Source: CAYPUT01 sp046541715 (GTDB lineage: Bacteria > Spirochaetota > Spirochaetia > DSM-27196 > PWMO01). Taken from it: 64,000 nt of DNA. The notes beneath the pieces were generated by a model. It saw only the letters and a list, made by a program, of their open reading frames with translations. It was not told where the DNA came from and did no database searches. The position numbers and the translations under genes are program-made. Below are positions 32,322 through 40,799 of this stretch, piece after piece. Location: assembly GCA_046541715.1 (NCBI GenBank), contig JBKHCS010000002.1:47924-111923 (forward strand). Reading direction: 5' to 3'. Every line of letters begins with the position of its first letter. Within the stretch, counting starts at the first letter, position 1.

Positions 32322-34068
32322 TAACACGCACCCTTAACTTTTCCAACTCGGCGTCCAAGAACATTTTTTCTTGTAGTAACTCGTCGAGAGTATTCTGATC
32401 ATCGGCAAAACCGCCGGACTTTAAGGCACTCTCCACCTTTTTTCGCCGCCGGTTGAGCGTCTGTCCCCGAAGTCGATAGACCGCGTCCCGGACAACCTTC
32501 TCGGGGTCGGAAGTAAACTCTTCCCCCGAGGCCCGAGCCGCGACGACCGTCCGGAGGGCTTCGTCGTCGAGTCGGGAAAGAACGACCTCGAGGCGGGTTG
32601 TGCCCCGGCGATATCCATCCTCCAAAACCGCGTAGAGCTCCCGGGCCTCCGGTGACTCGAGATCCTCGGAGGTTACCCACCGGCGAAAAAAGCCAAATTG
32701 CTCAAGGTTCGCCGCTGCGGCTACCATGGCCCGGAGGTCCAAGGGAAGCTCATCGGTTTCCCCTTTCGCTTCCGGGGTATGGATATCTCTCTCCCGGCCC
32801 TTCGCACGCTCGATGTCTCGAATAATCGAAGAAAGCTGTACGTTTAGCCTGTCGGCAAGCGCCGATAAAGTGGACTCCCTACGAACTGCAGAATTTATAC
32901 TGTTAATATATGGTAAGAGTTCGGTTAATACAAATTCTTTGCCCTGTGGCGTTTCCGCGTTTACCTTGTCGATCACCGTGTCGAGGAGAGTTTGAAACAC
33001 GTCGAGGTCGAAAGATAGTGCATTTTGCAGCTCCCGTACACCGCCGGAGCGCAGAATATCCGCCGGATCTTGTCCCGGAGGCAGTTTTACGGTGCGTGCC
33101 GCAAGCCCCGCCGCTTCCGCCACCCCGGCTCCCCGGGCGAGGGCCTTTGCCCCGGCTTCGTCGGCATCGAATACGATGACGACCTCGTCACAGAGCCGGC
33201 GAATTACCCGGGCCTGGTCTTCGGTAAAGGCGGTGCCGAGGGGTGCGATGACGTTCTCGATACCTGCCTCGTGGAATGCGAGTACGTCGGTATACCCCTC
33301 GACCAGAAACGCCCGGCGCTCCTTCCTGAGCGCCGCATTTCCCTCGAAGAGCCCATAGAGGAGGGAGCGCTTCTTAAAGAGGGAAGACTCGGGGCTATTG
33401 AGGTACTTCGGCCCTTCCTCCTTCAGGCGCCGGCCCCCGAAGGCAACGACATCTCCCGAATTGGACCGAATCGGAAAGACCAAGCGGTCGGCGAAGAGCG
33501 ATCGCCTGGGGTTCGCCTGGGTAAAAAGACCCGCCTTATCGAGGGTGTCGTCATCGTATCCCTTCGAGGAGAGAAAGCGGTGGAGCCAGAAGGGGTCAGC
33601 CGGGGCGTACCCGAGTTGAAACCGCTTGATAACCGCTTCGGTGTGTCCTCGCTCCTCGAGATAGCCCCGGGCGTTTCCGCCCTGGGGAGTCTCGGTCAGA
33701 AAGTAGTGAAAGCTTCGGGCGATCCGGTTTAGAACTTCCCGGACGCTCTTGGTTCCTTCGTCTTCCGGGGAGCTCTCGGTAGCGACCTCGACTCCGTAGC
33801 GCTTCCCCAGAAACTCTACGGCTTCCGGAAAGGTCAGGCGCTCCATCTCCATGATAAAGTTGAAGATGGAACCGCCCTTGTTGCTGCTGAAGCAGTAGTA
33901 GAGCCCCTTCTCGGGACTCACGGAGAAGGAGGGCGTCTTCTCGTGGGTGAAGGGACTCAAACCCCAGTAACGGCCTCCCCGTTTCTTGAGGCTTACGTAG
34001 TTTCCCACCACCTCGACGATATCGGCTTTTCGAGATATCTCTTCTATGACGCCGTCGGGTATCCTCAA
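32302..34068 (-). CDS. dnaG: DNA primase DnaG with degenerate zinc-binding domain
   Basis: 588 residues from TTG 34068, behind a G-rich ribosome site. DnaG makes RNA primers at the replication fork. The N-terminal CHC2 domain is recognisable (GGRYWGL then EKTPSFSVSPEKGLYYCF), but the ligands are mostly gone: residue 38 is Ser for Cys, 41 is Thr for His, 59 is still Cys, and 62 is Ser for Cys. His42 is new. The Toprim core is intact (VEGYTDVLAFHEAG; VIVFDADEAGAKAL), and the C-terminal helicase-binding region is about 140 residues. It lies 11 bp after the repeat-protein gene and overlaps rpoD. Function as primase is expected, with altered template recognition. Confidence 0.96.
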   Translation of the reverse strand: MRIPDGVIEEISRKADIVEVVGNYVSLKKRGGRYWGLSPFTHEKTPSFSVSPEKGLYYCFSSNKGGSIFNFIMEMERLTFPEAVEFLGKRYGVEVATESSPEDEGTKSVREVLNRIARSFHYFLTETPQGGNARGYLEERGHTEAVIKRFQLGYAPADPFWLHRFLSSKGYDDDTLDKAGLFTQANPRRSLFADRLVFPIRSNSGDVVAFGGRRLKEEGPKYLNSPESSLFKKRSLLYGLFEGNAALRKERRAFLVEGYTDVLAFHEAGIENVIAPLGTAFTEDQARVIRRLCDEVVIVFDADEAGAKALARGAGVAEAAGLAARTVKLPPGQDPADILRSGGVRELQNALSFDLDVFQTLLDTVIDKVNAETPQGKEFVLTELLPYINSINSAVRRESTLSALADRLNVQLSSIIRDIERAKGRERDIHTPEAKGETDELPLDLRAMVAAAANLEQFGFFRRWVTSEDLESPEARELYAVLEDGYRRGTTRLEVVLSRLDDEALRTVVAARASGEEFTSDPEKVVRDAVYRLRGQTLNRRRKKVESALKSGGFADDQNTLDELLQEKMFLDAELEKLRVRVNDGTTK

Positions 34069-34078
34069 CGTCCCCCCG

Positions 34079-37000
34079 TCAACGAATAAGGATAAACTCG
34101 ACCCGACGGTTCTTCCACCGCTCCTCCAGATTCGTGTGAGGTACGATCGGCTCCGTACCCCCGCGGCCGAGAACGCTGAGACGTCGGGGGCTCAGGCCCT
34201 CGTCTATCAGGGCGTCCCGGACCGACTCCGCCCGGGCCCGGGAGAGGGGCTGGAGCTCTTCTCGCTCTTCCCGCTCGGTGCCGGTAACGTTTACCGCGTG
34301 TCCCTCGACCCGGATGTCGTAGTCGTCGTATTTCGTAAAGACCTCCACGAGACGCCGGAGAATAGCCCGGTTCTTGGCTCCTCGCTCGTCGGTGGGATCG
34401 AGAAGCAATTCCGGACTGTCGGGCTCGAAGGTAATATTCGAAATCTGTACCTTGAGTCGGTCACCGTCCCGGACGACCAGAATATCGACGGGTATCATCC
34501 CTTCGATCCGCCGGACGTTTCCAAGCGCATCGGAGATCGAGAACTCGTAGGGGTAGTCCTCGGCGGAGATGACAAGCTCTCCGTTCTGCGCTCGACCGTC
34601 CCAGATAAGCCGGTCGGCGGGCATGCCACGTCCGGAGAACTCCGTAAAGAAGGAGTCATTCCGGTCGAGAATCTCGAGCTGCCATCCCTGGATGGGACTT
34701 GCGTCGGTAACGTCGATAAATATGTTCAGTTCGTCGTCGACGCCGTCGTTGTCCGGCGAAAAGGGAACCGGCTCGAGGTCGATCGACACATTCGGCGGGG
34801 TAATATCGAGCTCGAAGGGTGTCGTTCTCCCGGTGGGCCTATTGCCTTTGGCGTACTCGACTACGAACTCGGCGGTGTAGGAGCCCTCCACCCGTCTGCC
34901 GTCGTCGCTTCTGCCGTCCCAGACGATCGTATTCGTCGCTAAGAGGGTGTCGCCCTCAAAGGTCCGGATAGCCCCTTCGGTCTCGTGGATCATCGAGAGG
35001 CGCCAGTCGTCGATGCCGTCGAGGACGTTCGCGTAGACGGAGAGTTCGATCTCGTCTACGACGCCGTCGTTATTCGGGGAAAAACCCGTCTTATCCGCGG
35101 TTACGAAAACGTTGGTCGGCCGGGTGTCCAGGGTTATCGCCGGAGAACGCCATTCGGTACTGTTCCCGGCTTCGTCGGACGCGGTGATGACGTAGGTATA
35201 AGTCCCGTCGGGAACCCGGTTTCCCGATTCGTCGGTCCCGTCCCAGGCGACATCCGTGACCTCTCCCTTCCAGAAGTAGGATCGCAAGACGCTCCCCTGC
35301 GCGTTTACTATCCGCGCCTCCCAGAGAGGCTCGTCCGTCGAGCTCTGCTCAATCCGGACCGTGTCCTTCCGGCCGTCCCCGTCCGGGGAAAAGAGGTCGG
35401 TCGACACGCTTGCGTCGACCCTCGGGGGAACCGTATCCACGACGAAGAAGTCCGTCTCCGCCTCTTCGACGTTCCCGTTGCGGTAGGTCACCGTTATGTC
35501 GCTTCGATAGCGGCCGTCTGGTACCGTGAGCCCTGCCTCATCCTCACCGTTCCAGGAAAAGGGTTCCCGGATCGGCTGGTTTCCCCGCGTCGTCCGGACG
35601 ACGTTTCCGGCGGCGTTCCGTACGCGGAACTCGTAGCTGACGATGTCATCGTTCCGCAGTATCTGGGGGAATATCCGAATACGGTCCCGTGTCCCGTCGG
35701 CGTTCGGGGAGAAGGCGTCGAACTCGGCGGAGATTATTACCTCGGTTTCGCCGGTGTCGATCTCCAAGCCGATCGGAGCCGACCGGCCGGTGTTGCCGGC
35801 CCGGTCCGTGGCTGTCAGTCGGTAAGAGTACTCTCCGTCGGGTGCCGGCCGGCCGTCGGTCTGCCGGCCGTCCCAGGTAATGGTGGCCTCGACGTTCTCC
35901 CGCCACTCGTACCGCCGGACGACGTTGCCGAGACTGTCACGAATTTCACCGACCCAGAGCTCCTCTTCGGTAGCTTCCTGGAAGATGCGAACCCGGTCCC
36001 GTTGACCGTCGCCGTCGGGAGAGAAGACGCTGAAGTCGGACCGGACGGTTGCCGACGGGGGTGTTAGATCTATAACAAAAGACGGCGATGTCTCGACCGG
36101 ACGGCTGCCGTTCTGGTAACGGACGGTAAGCCGGCCACGGTAGGAGTCCTCGGGCAACCGGTCTCCTTCGTCGTCCCGTCCGTCGAAGGAAACGGTCTCC
36201 GGCGGCGTCCGGAGGCCGGAATAGCGCCGAACCGATTCGCCCGCCGAATTCTCTATATCGACGGTCCAATCGACGATACCAGCGGTAACCGGGATATCGA
36301 GGTCGAGTACCACCGTATCGGCGACACCGTCGGCGTTGGGAGAAAAATGGCTCCGGTCGATCGAGAGGCGCACCGGAGTCGGCACCGTGTTGACGATGAT
36401 GTTATCCAACCCGGTTTCGAATTCGTTTCCCGCCCGGTCCCGGCTCGAAAGACGATAACGGTAAACCCCGTCGGGAACCACCTCGCCCTGTCCGTCCTGA
36501 CCGTCCCACCGCACCGCCTCCGGTGCGGCGTCGAGCCACTCGTATTCCCGAAGGACGTTTCCTTCGTTGTCCAGGAACTCACCTTTCCACCGAAGCTCGA
36601 CGGATCCCGACTGGTCGAGCGGAAGCACATCCTTTCTGCCGTCACCGTCGGGAGAGAAGATGCGGTCTTCCTGCGTCAGGCGCTCGATCTCGGCCGAGGG
36701 AGGGGTGTTGTCCAGGGTGACCTCGTACGGGCCCTCTTCGGCGGCATTGCCGTTGTCGTCCCAGGCCTCCACCGAGAAGCGATAGAGTCCATCCGGCGCC
36801 ACCGCTCCACCGTCGGTCCGTCCGCCCCACCGGAAGGTCTCGGGGATGGGTATCCCCTCCTCGACCGCGAGAAGGCGTTGTACGATGTTCTCGAGGGTAC
36901 GATTCTCCGGGCGGTCTTCCTTATTGCGGATTTCCCGAACCAACTCCCCGTCGGAGTTATAGATCGAGAACCGGTATCCCATGACGTACCGCTCGTCGAC

Positions 37001-38110
37001 AATCGAGACTGGGAACTCCAGGGCGTCCTGCACTCCGTCGTTGTTCGGAGAGAAATAGACCGCTTCGTCGTACTCTATATCAATCTCCGGAGGGTCTCGG
37101 TCGATAACCCCGAGTGGGGCGTTAATGCCGGTTCCGAAGGCCCAGATGCCGTCGTGAAGGGGCGCCGCGGCGGCCCGGGTGTGCAATTCGCTCTGGTTCC
37201 ACCCCTGCTGGGAGATAAGCGAATCGTCCTGAGGAATGTCCGTCGAGAACTTTACCGAAAGCCCGATCGAGGGCAGAAGGCTCCGACTCTCTACGCCGTC
37301 GGTAAAGAGCTCCCGGACATCTCCCCTCCATCCTCCGAAGAGGGAAACCCGGTCCTGGATCGTAAGCTCAGTCCCGACGGAGAGGCGAAAATTCTGGAAA
37401 CTCGGAAGGGACACGGCGGAGTTTACCTCGAGGTCCACGCCGTCCCGGCGAAACGGCACGAAGGAGATTCCCGTGGCCGGCGTAAACGCCGAAGGCACCC
37501 CGGTACCCTCTACCGGGTTGTACGGAATCCCCATTCGTAAAAGGGAGAGACCCCAGCGGAAATCCATCAGGGGGCCGAGGTCTCCGGGGATGTACATAAT
37601 CCCGAGGTCCCCGGCTACCCCGAAATCTCGGGAAGCATCTCCCCCGACGTCGGTGCTCAGGCCGACACCGAAGAGAAGGTCCGGGTAGAGGTCCTTCGAA
37701 AACGAGGCCCGGAGTCCAAGGGTCGTACCCAGATCGATGGGGTCCAAGTCGGTCCGGAGAAACTGAAGGCCACCGGTTATTACCCCTGCGCGGGTGGGAA
37801 ACGAGGCGGCAAGGTTGCCGACATGCCCCTGCCACCCTTTGTTGGAGTCTCGATCACCGAATCCCGTAAGACCGATATAGCTTGCGTCCAGGGTGGTCCG
37901 TTGCGTCAGACCGGAGGAGGCGGGGTTCATCGCGTCGGCCGTCGGTGATTCCAGCGAGGTAACCGAGAATCCTCTCCCCAGAAAGAGGGGCGAATAGAGG
38001 TCGTATCGGTCGTCGGCACCGGTGGGGGGATCGTAGGAGTATGCCGCCACCGGGGCGAAGACCATAGCCGAGAATACAAGAAGGCACGTAAGGCCGCTCA
38101 AGGTTTTCAT
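34079..38110 (-). CDS. Giant exported repeat protein with N-terminal barrel-like domain and C-terminal OmpA domain
   Basis: 1343 residues from ATG 38110. Signal peptide residues 1-23. Residues about 35-310 are beta-rich with DAMNPASSGLTQRTTLDASY, as in FadL/PorV-like or UPF0164 outer-membrane proteins. Eight repeats of about 105 residues follow (about 345-1200), each opening with an Asp-rich loop of the type FSPDGDG or FSPNADG and containing WDG and PDGxY motifs like FlgD/CHU_C Ig-like folds. The end (about 1210-1343) is an OmpA-like peptidoglycan-binding domain (RVEGHAVN; LSRARAESVRDALIDEG; RRVEFI). It probably spans from outer membrane to wall. It overlaps the 75-residue gene upstream by 4 nt. 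Confidence 0.9.
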   Translation of the reverse strand: MKTLSGLTCLLVFSAMVFAPVAAYSYDPPTGADDRYDLYSPLFLGRGFSVTSLESPTADAMNPASSGLTQRTTLDASYIGLTGFGDRDSNKGWQGHVGNLAASFPTRAGVITGGLQFLRTDLDPIDLGTTLGLRASFSKDLYPDLLFGVGLSTDVGGDASRDFGVAGDLGIMYIPGDLGPLMDFRWGLSLLRMGIPYNPVEGTGVPSAFTPATGISFVPFRRDGVDLEVNSAVSLPSFQNFRLSVGTELTIQDRVSLFGGWRGDVRELFTDGVESRSLLPSIGLSVKFSTDIPQDDSLISQQGWNQSELHTRAAAAPLHDGIWAFGTGINAPLGVIDRDPPEIDIEYDEAVYFSPNNDGVQDALEFPVSIVDERYVMGYRFSIYNSDGELVREIRNKEDRPENRTLENIVQRLLAVEEGIPIPETFRWGGRTDGGAVAPDGLYRFSVEAWDDNGNAAEEGPYEVTLDNTPPSAEIERLTQEDRIFSPDGDGRKDVLPLDQSGSVELRWKGEFLDNEGNVLREYEWLDAAPEAVRWDGQDGQGEVVPDGVYRYRLSSRDRAGNEFETGLDNIIVNTVPTPVRLSIDRSHFSPNADGVADTVVLDLDIPVTAGIVDWTVDIENSAGESVRRYSGLRTPPETVSFDGRDDEGDRLPEDSYRGRLTVRYQNGSRPVETSPSFVIDLTPPSATVRSDFSVFSPDGDGQRDRVRIFQEATEEELWVGEIRDSLGNVVRRYEWRENVEATITWDGRQTDGRPAPDGEYSYRLTATDRAGNTGRSAPIGLEIDTGETEVIISAEFDAFSPNADGTRDRIRIFPQILRNDDIVSYEFRVRNAAGNVVRTTRGNQPIREPFSWNGEDEAGLTVPDGRYRSDITVTYRNGNVEEAETDFFVVDTVPPRVDASVSTDLFSPDGDGRKDTVRIEQSSTDEPLWEARIVNAQGSVLRSYFWKGEVTDVAWDGTDESGNRVPDGTYTYVITASDEAGNSTEWRSPAITLDTRPTNVFVTADKTGFSPNNDGVVDEIELSVYANVLDGIDDWRLSMIHETEGAIRTFEGDTLLATNTIVWDGRSDDGRRVEGSYTAEFVVEYAKGNRPTGRTTPFELDITPPNVSIDLEPVPFSPDNDGVDDELNIFIDVTDASPIQGWQLEILDRNDSFFTEFSGRGMPADRLIWDGRAQNGELVISAEDYPYEFSISDALGNVRRIEGMIPVDILVVRDGDRLKVQISNITFEPDSPELLLDPTDERGAKNRAILRRLVEVFTKYDDYDIRVEGHAVNVTGTEREEREELQPLSRARAESVRDALIDEGLSPRRLSVLGRGGTEPIVPHTNLEERWKNRRVEFILIR
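34745..37067 (-). repeat. Eight tandem protein-coding repeats of about 315 bp
   Basis: Loop motifs start near 37067, 36668, 36352, 36032, 35720, 35395, 35087 and 34767 (minus strand). The spacing is 310-325 bp except for the first (about 400). Odd and even units belong to two different subtypes, giving a higher-order unit of about 635 bp. The DNA is diverged, so these are old duplications. Confidence 0.85.
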
Positions 38111-38334
38111 TCATCCTCCTCCTGCTTGAGAACGTAACGCAACGCGGAGATCTTCTCCGGAACACGCGTCGGACCCTCCTGAAACGACTCTCCCTCTTCC
38201 ACCGAAAGATGCGAGAAGAGCTCCCGCTCGAGGTTGTTGAATAGCGGGTGCAGTTCCCCCGGGAGAGCATCGCCGGATCCCTGGAGGACGGCGTAGAGTT
38301 GCGCGACCTGGGTCCCCGATAGGTAAATTGGCAC
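38107..38334 (-). CDS. Small protein of unknown function
   Basis: 75 residues from GTG 38334, with AAGGAG about 8 nt upstream. No signal peptide or membrane helix. It is mostly helical with an acidic C-terminus (ALRYVLKQEEDE). It starts 11 bp after the metallo-beta-lactamase-fold gene and overlaps the giant repeat gene by ATGA. The good ribosome site and tight spacing argue that it is real. I do not recognise the family. Confidence 0.7.
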   Translation of the reverse strand: MPIYLSGTQVAQLYAVLQGSGDALPGELHPLFNNLERELFSHLSVEEGESFQEGPTRVPEKISALRYVLKQEEDE

Positions 38335-38344
38335 GGATAGCTCC

Positions 38345-39289
38345 TTAGACGCTTATCTCCGGTCCCTCTTCGGCAAGGAATACTTCCAGGGATTCGTTAC
38401 CGAGGCGTTGGGCGTACCAACGCGCTGCTTGGAGATTCTTGTAGAGCTTCTTGTCATCATACTGCGGTTCATGGTGAAACATGTACAACCTTCCCACGTG
38501 CCACGCAGTGGCGAACTCCACCCCGATACTGTAGGAGCTATGTCCCCAGTTGTACTTGTCCAACGCCTCCCCGAGGGTATACTGCGTGTCTAAGATTAAG
38601 ACATCCGCACCCTCGAAGAAGTTACTGTTTTCTTCGGTGGTGTCAAAATCAGATCGTTCCAGTTCGACATCCGTGGCGTGAACCAGAACCCGGCCGCCGT
38701 CTTGAATCCGGTACCCGAAGGCCCCGAAAGGGTGATTCAAGGCGCGCCAGGTAATCCGGGCGCCGCCAATCTCGAGATGGTCTCCCTTCAGGACATGGAA
38801 CCGTAGATTCGCGCCCATTTGCCCGGTCATGGTTATCGGAAAATAGGGGCGGGTCATCTGGTTCTCAAGAGTCTTCTGGAACTCGGGCACCGGGCTGTAG
38901 AAGTTTACCGTGTTGGCGGGGTTGTACGCCGGGGCGAAGAAGGGAAGACCCTGGATGTGGTCGTAGTGGAAATGGGTGTAGAGAATGTGATACTCGGTGG
39001 TCGTTTTCGGCTGCCGGGCGAAGTAGTTGGACAGACGGGCGATTCCGCTCCCGGCGTCGAAGATCAGCGACACACCACTCGAGAGACGAACCTCCACGCA
39101 GGCCGTATTGCCGCTTACCGCACCAAAGAGCCACGGCGGCAAGGAGGCCAAGAACCGCTCTCGGCAGGTCGCGTCGGCGATATCCGAAGGGCGTACCCGT
39201 TGTATGACGCTGGCAATCCGGCTCCGGATTTCGTCCCCTGTGGTCGGTGTCGGGTAGGAGCCCCGGGCGCCCCAGAAACGAAGAATCAT
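38345..39289 (-). CDS. Metallo-beta-lactamase-fold hydrolase
   Basis: 314 residues from ATG 39289 (MILRFWGARGSYPTP), with GAGGGG about 8 nt upstream. The metal motif is THFHYDH (His106, His108, Asp110, His111), followed by LNHPFGAFGYRI, HATDVE and GHSSYSIGVEFA, the pattern of RNase Z-like or cyclic-nucleotide-phosphodiesterase members of the fold. It is cytoplasmic. Because a cAMP-type cyclase is encoded nearby, a phosphodiesterase role is attractive but unproven. It lies 4 bp after the Cys-cluster gene. Confidence 0.85.
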   Translation of the reverse strand: MILRFWGARGSYPTPTTGDEIRSRIASVIQRVRPSDIADATCRERFLASLPPWLFGAVSGNTACVEVRLSSGVSLIFDAGSGIARLSNYFARQPKTTTEYHILYTHFHYDHIQGLPFFAPAYNPANTVNFYSPVPEFQKTLENQMTRPYFPITMTGQMGANLRFHVLKGDHLEIGGARITWRALNHPFGAFGYRIQDGGRVLVHATDVELERSDFDTTEENSNFFEGADVLILDTQYTLGEALDKYNWGHSSYSIGVEFATAWHVGRLYMFHHEPQYDDKKLYKNLQAARWYAQRLGNESLEVFLAEEGPEISV

Positions 39290-39293
39290 CGGC

Positions 39294-39734
39294 CTACCCC
39301 TCGAGGAGTGGTTCCCTCCGGCGTTCTTCCAAGAGGGAATCAATGTCATCTGCGGAGTGGAGCTCTCCGACGTTTATGCCGGGACAGTACCGCCGCTCGG
39401 CGTCCCAATTAGCCCGGGACGCAAGCGTCGGGGACCAAAAGGGATAGGTGCGGCATTGAAGAGGACGCCCTTCGTACACCGAGCACTCGCCGTTTCGCCA
39501 AAAGACGCAGTCGAAGTTGGGCTGCTCCTTCAGCGAAAGGCGAGGAACCAAGGTGGTATGGACTTCCCGGCAGTAGCGTGCCTTTACTTCCTGCTCGGTG
39601 ATCCCGAGGTAAAGGCTAAGACGGCGCAGGTCGCTCGCCGAGAGAAAGACATAACCGGAATCGAAGCGGCAACAGAGGGAACAGCGCGTGCAGGAAAACC
39701 GTAGCCCGTTCTTGTAGAAGCTGTTTTCGGTCAT
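39294..39734 (-). CDS. YkgJ-type cysteine-cluster protein
   Basis: 146 residues from ATG 39734. The family pattern is clear: CTRCSLCC near residue 15, then CVFWRNGECSVYEGRPLQC and RTYPFW, and a final CPG. These Cys residues are thought to bind zinc or an Fe-S cluster. The biochemical role is unknown. It lies 28 bp after tRNA-Tyr on the same strand and may share the tRNA transcript. Confidence 0.88.
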   Translation of the reverse strand: MTENSFYKNGLRFSCTRCSLCCRFDSGYVFLSASDLRRLSLYLGITEQEVKARYCREVHTTLVPRLSLKEQPNFDCVFWRNGECSVYEGRPLQCRTYPFWSPTLASRANWDAERRYCPGINVGELHSADDIDSLLEERRREPLLEG

Positions 39735-39761
39735 CGTCCCTGAGGAACGTAAGGGGTTATG

Positions 39762-39844
39762 TGGGGAGTGTAGGATTCGAACCTACGAAGGCGTATGCCA
39801 ACAGATTTACAGTCTGCCCCCTTTGACCGCTCGGGAAACTCCCC
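39762..39844 (-). tRNA. tRNA-Tyr (anticodon GTA)
   Basis: 83 nt including the discriminator A. Acceptor GGGGAGT pairs with ACTCCCC, the anticodon stem-loop is CAGACTGTAAATCTG, the T arm contains GGTTCGAATCC, and it has the long variable arm of class II tRNA-Tyr. The 3' CCA is not encoded (CAT follows), so Cca must add it. Confidence 0.96.
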
Positions 39845-39886
39845 AAAATGCATCCGGAAAACTATCACGAGGCACCCGGACCGTCA

Positions 39887-39960
39887 AGCCATCTGTCGGA
39901 TTCGAACCGACGACCCCGAGATTACAAATCACGTGCTCTGACCGACTGAGCTAAGATGGC
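39887..39960 (-). tRNA. tRNA-Thr (anticodon TGT)
   Basis: 74 nt with discriminator T. Acceptor GCCATCT pairs with AGATGGC; D arm GCTC/GAGC; T arm GTCGG/CCGAC. The anticodon stem CGTGA/TCTCG has a U-U mismatch at 29-41. CCA is not encoded. It is 42 bp upstream of tRNA-Tyr on the same transcript. Confidence 0.94.
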
Positions 39961-39975
39961 GTGCGGACGGAAGCT

Positions 39976-40005
39976 AATCTATCGGCAGCATTGGGTGGCT
40001 GTCAA
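39976..40005 (-). promoter_or_regulatory. Promoter of tRNA-Thr/tRNA-Tyr
   Basis: Minus strand: TTGACA (40005-40000), 18-bp spacer, TAGATT (39981-39976), 15 nt before the tRNA-Thr 5' end. The -35 box overlaps the map stop codon. Confidence 0.7.
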
Positions 40006-40799
40006 TTCCCGGCGAGATAGTATGGTGGGAAGTCCGTCGGGAGCCCGCCGAGCTCTTTCGGGACCGTAAGTATCTCGTTCCGTTCGTGGTGCACCGCGAC
40101 GGTGTGCTCGAATTGGGCGGTTAGCGCTCCGTCGGCCGTCACGTAGGACCAGCCGTCCCCGAGAAGCTGAACCCTGCCGCTTCCGAGGGTGACCACCGGC
40201 TCGATATTCAGAACCATCCCGGCGACAATCTCGTCTCCTGTTCCCGCCTGGCCCGTTGCGGGAATCGACGGAGGTTCGTGGAGACTCCGTCCGATTCCGT
40301 GGCCGCTGAACTCCGACACGACGTTGCACCCAAACTGTTTGGCCGCCTGGGCGATAGCAAATCCGACGTCGCCGATCCGCCGTCCCGGGCGGCACATGGC
40401 CACCCCCGCTAGACTCGCACGCCAGGCGGCCCGCAGGAGGCGCCTCTGGTCCGGAGTCTCGCTGGTTACGACGTAGGTCCAGGCGCCGTCTCCCTTCCAC
40501 TCCTGGATCCCGGCACTGACGTCTACGGTCAGAATATCCCCGACGTCGAGGGCTTGATCGCTCGGAATGCCGTGGGCCGCGACGTTGTTCACCGAGGTAC
40601 AGACGGCCCCGGGAAAACCGCGATATCCCTGCTGGACGACCTCGGCATTGTTCCTTTCGAGAAAGCTCACGCAGAAGGACTCGATCTGTTTGGTGGTTAT
40701 GCCGGGACGGATTACCGAAGGGAGTCCCCGAAAGAGCTTCGCAAGGAGCTGGGCCGGTTTGGCAAGGCGAAGAATGTCGACGGAGGTCTTTACGCTCAT
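40002..40799 (-). CDS. map: Methionine aminopeptidase, type I
   Basis: 265 residues. The enzyme removes the initiator Met from nascent proteins. The five metal ligands can be placed: Asp in LTVDVSAG, Asp in KGDGAWTY, His in SGHGIGRSLHEPP, Glu in NIEPVVTL, and Glu in QFEHTVAVH. The substrate-pocket His is in AAHGIPSD. Asp-x(10)-Asp spacing is kept. The start overlaps aroH by ATGA. Map is usually beside ribosomal protein or adk genes, so the chorismate mutase partner is unusual. Confidence 0.95.
   Translation of the reverse strand: MSVKTSVDILRLAKPAQLLAKLFRGLPSVIRPGITTKQIESFCVSFLERNNAEVVQQGYRGFPGAVCTSVNNVAAHGIPSDQALDVGDILTVDVSAGIQEWKGDGAWTYVVTSETPDQRRLLRAAWRASLAGVAMCRPGRRIGDVGFAIAQAAKQFGCNVVSEFSGHGIGRSLHEPPSIPATGQAGTGDEIVAGMVLNIEPVVTLGSGRVQLLGDGWSYVTADGALTAQFEHTVAVHHERNEILTVPKELGGLPTDFPPYYLAGN

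Noticed and set aside
34745..37067. Possible CRISPR-like or DNA tandem repeat
   Set aside because: Units are about 315 bp, diverged at DNA level and in frame as protein repeats; there are no short direct repeats with spacers.
36347..37540. Long open frame of about 397 codons antisense to the giant repeat gene
   Set aside because: It mirrors the repeats of the real gene; the composition is Arg/Pro/Val-rich and no signal or domain is visible.
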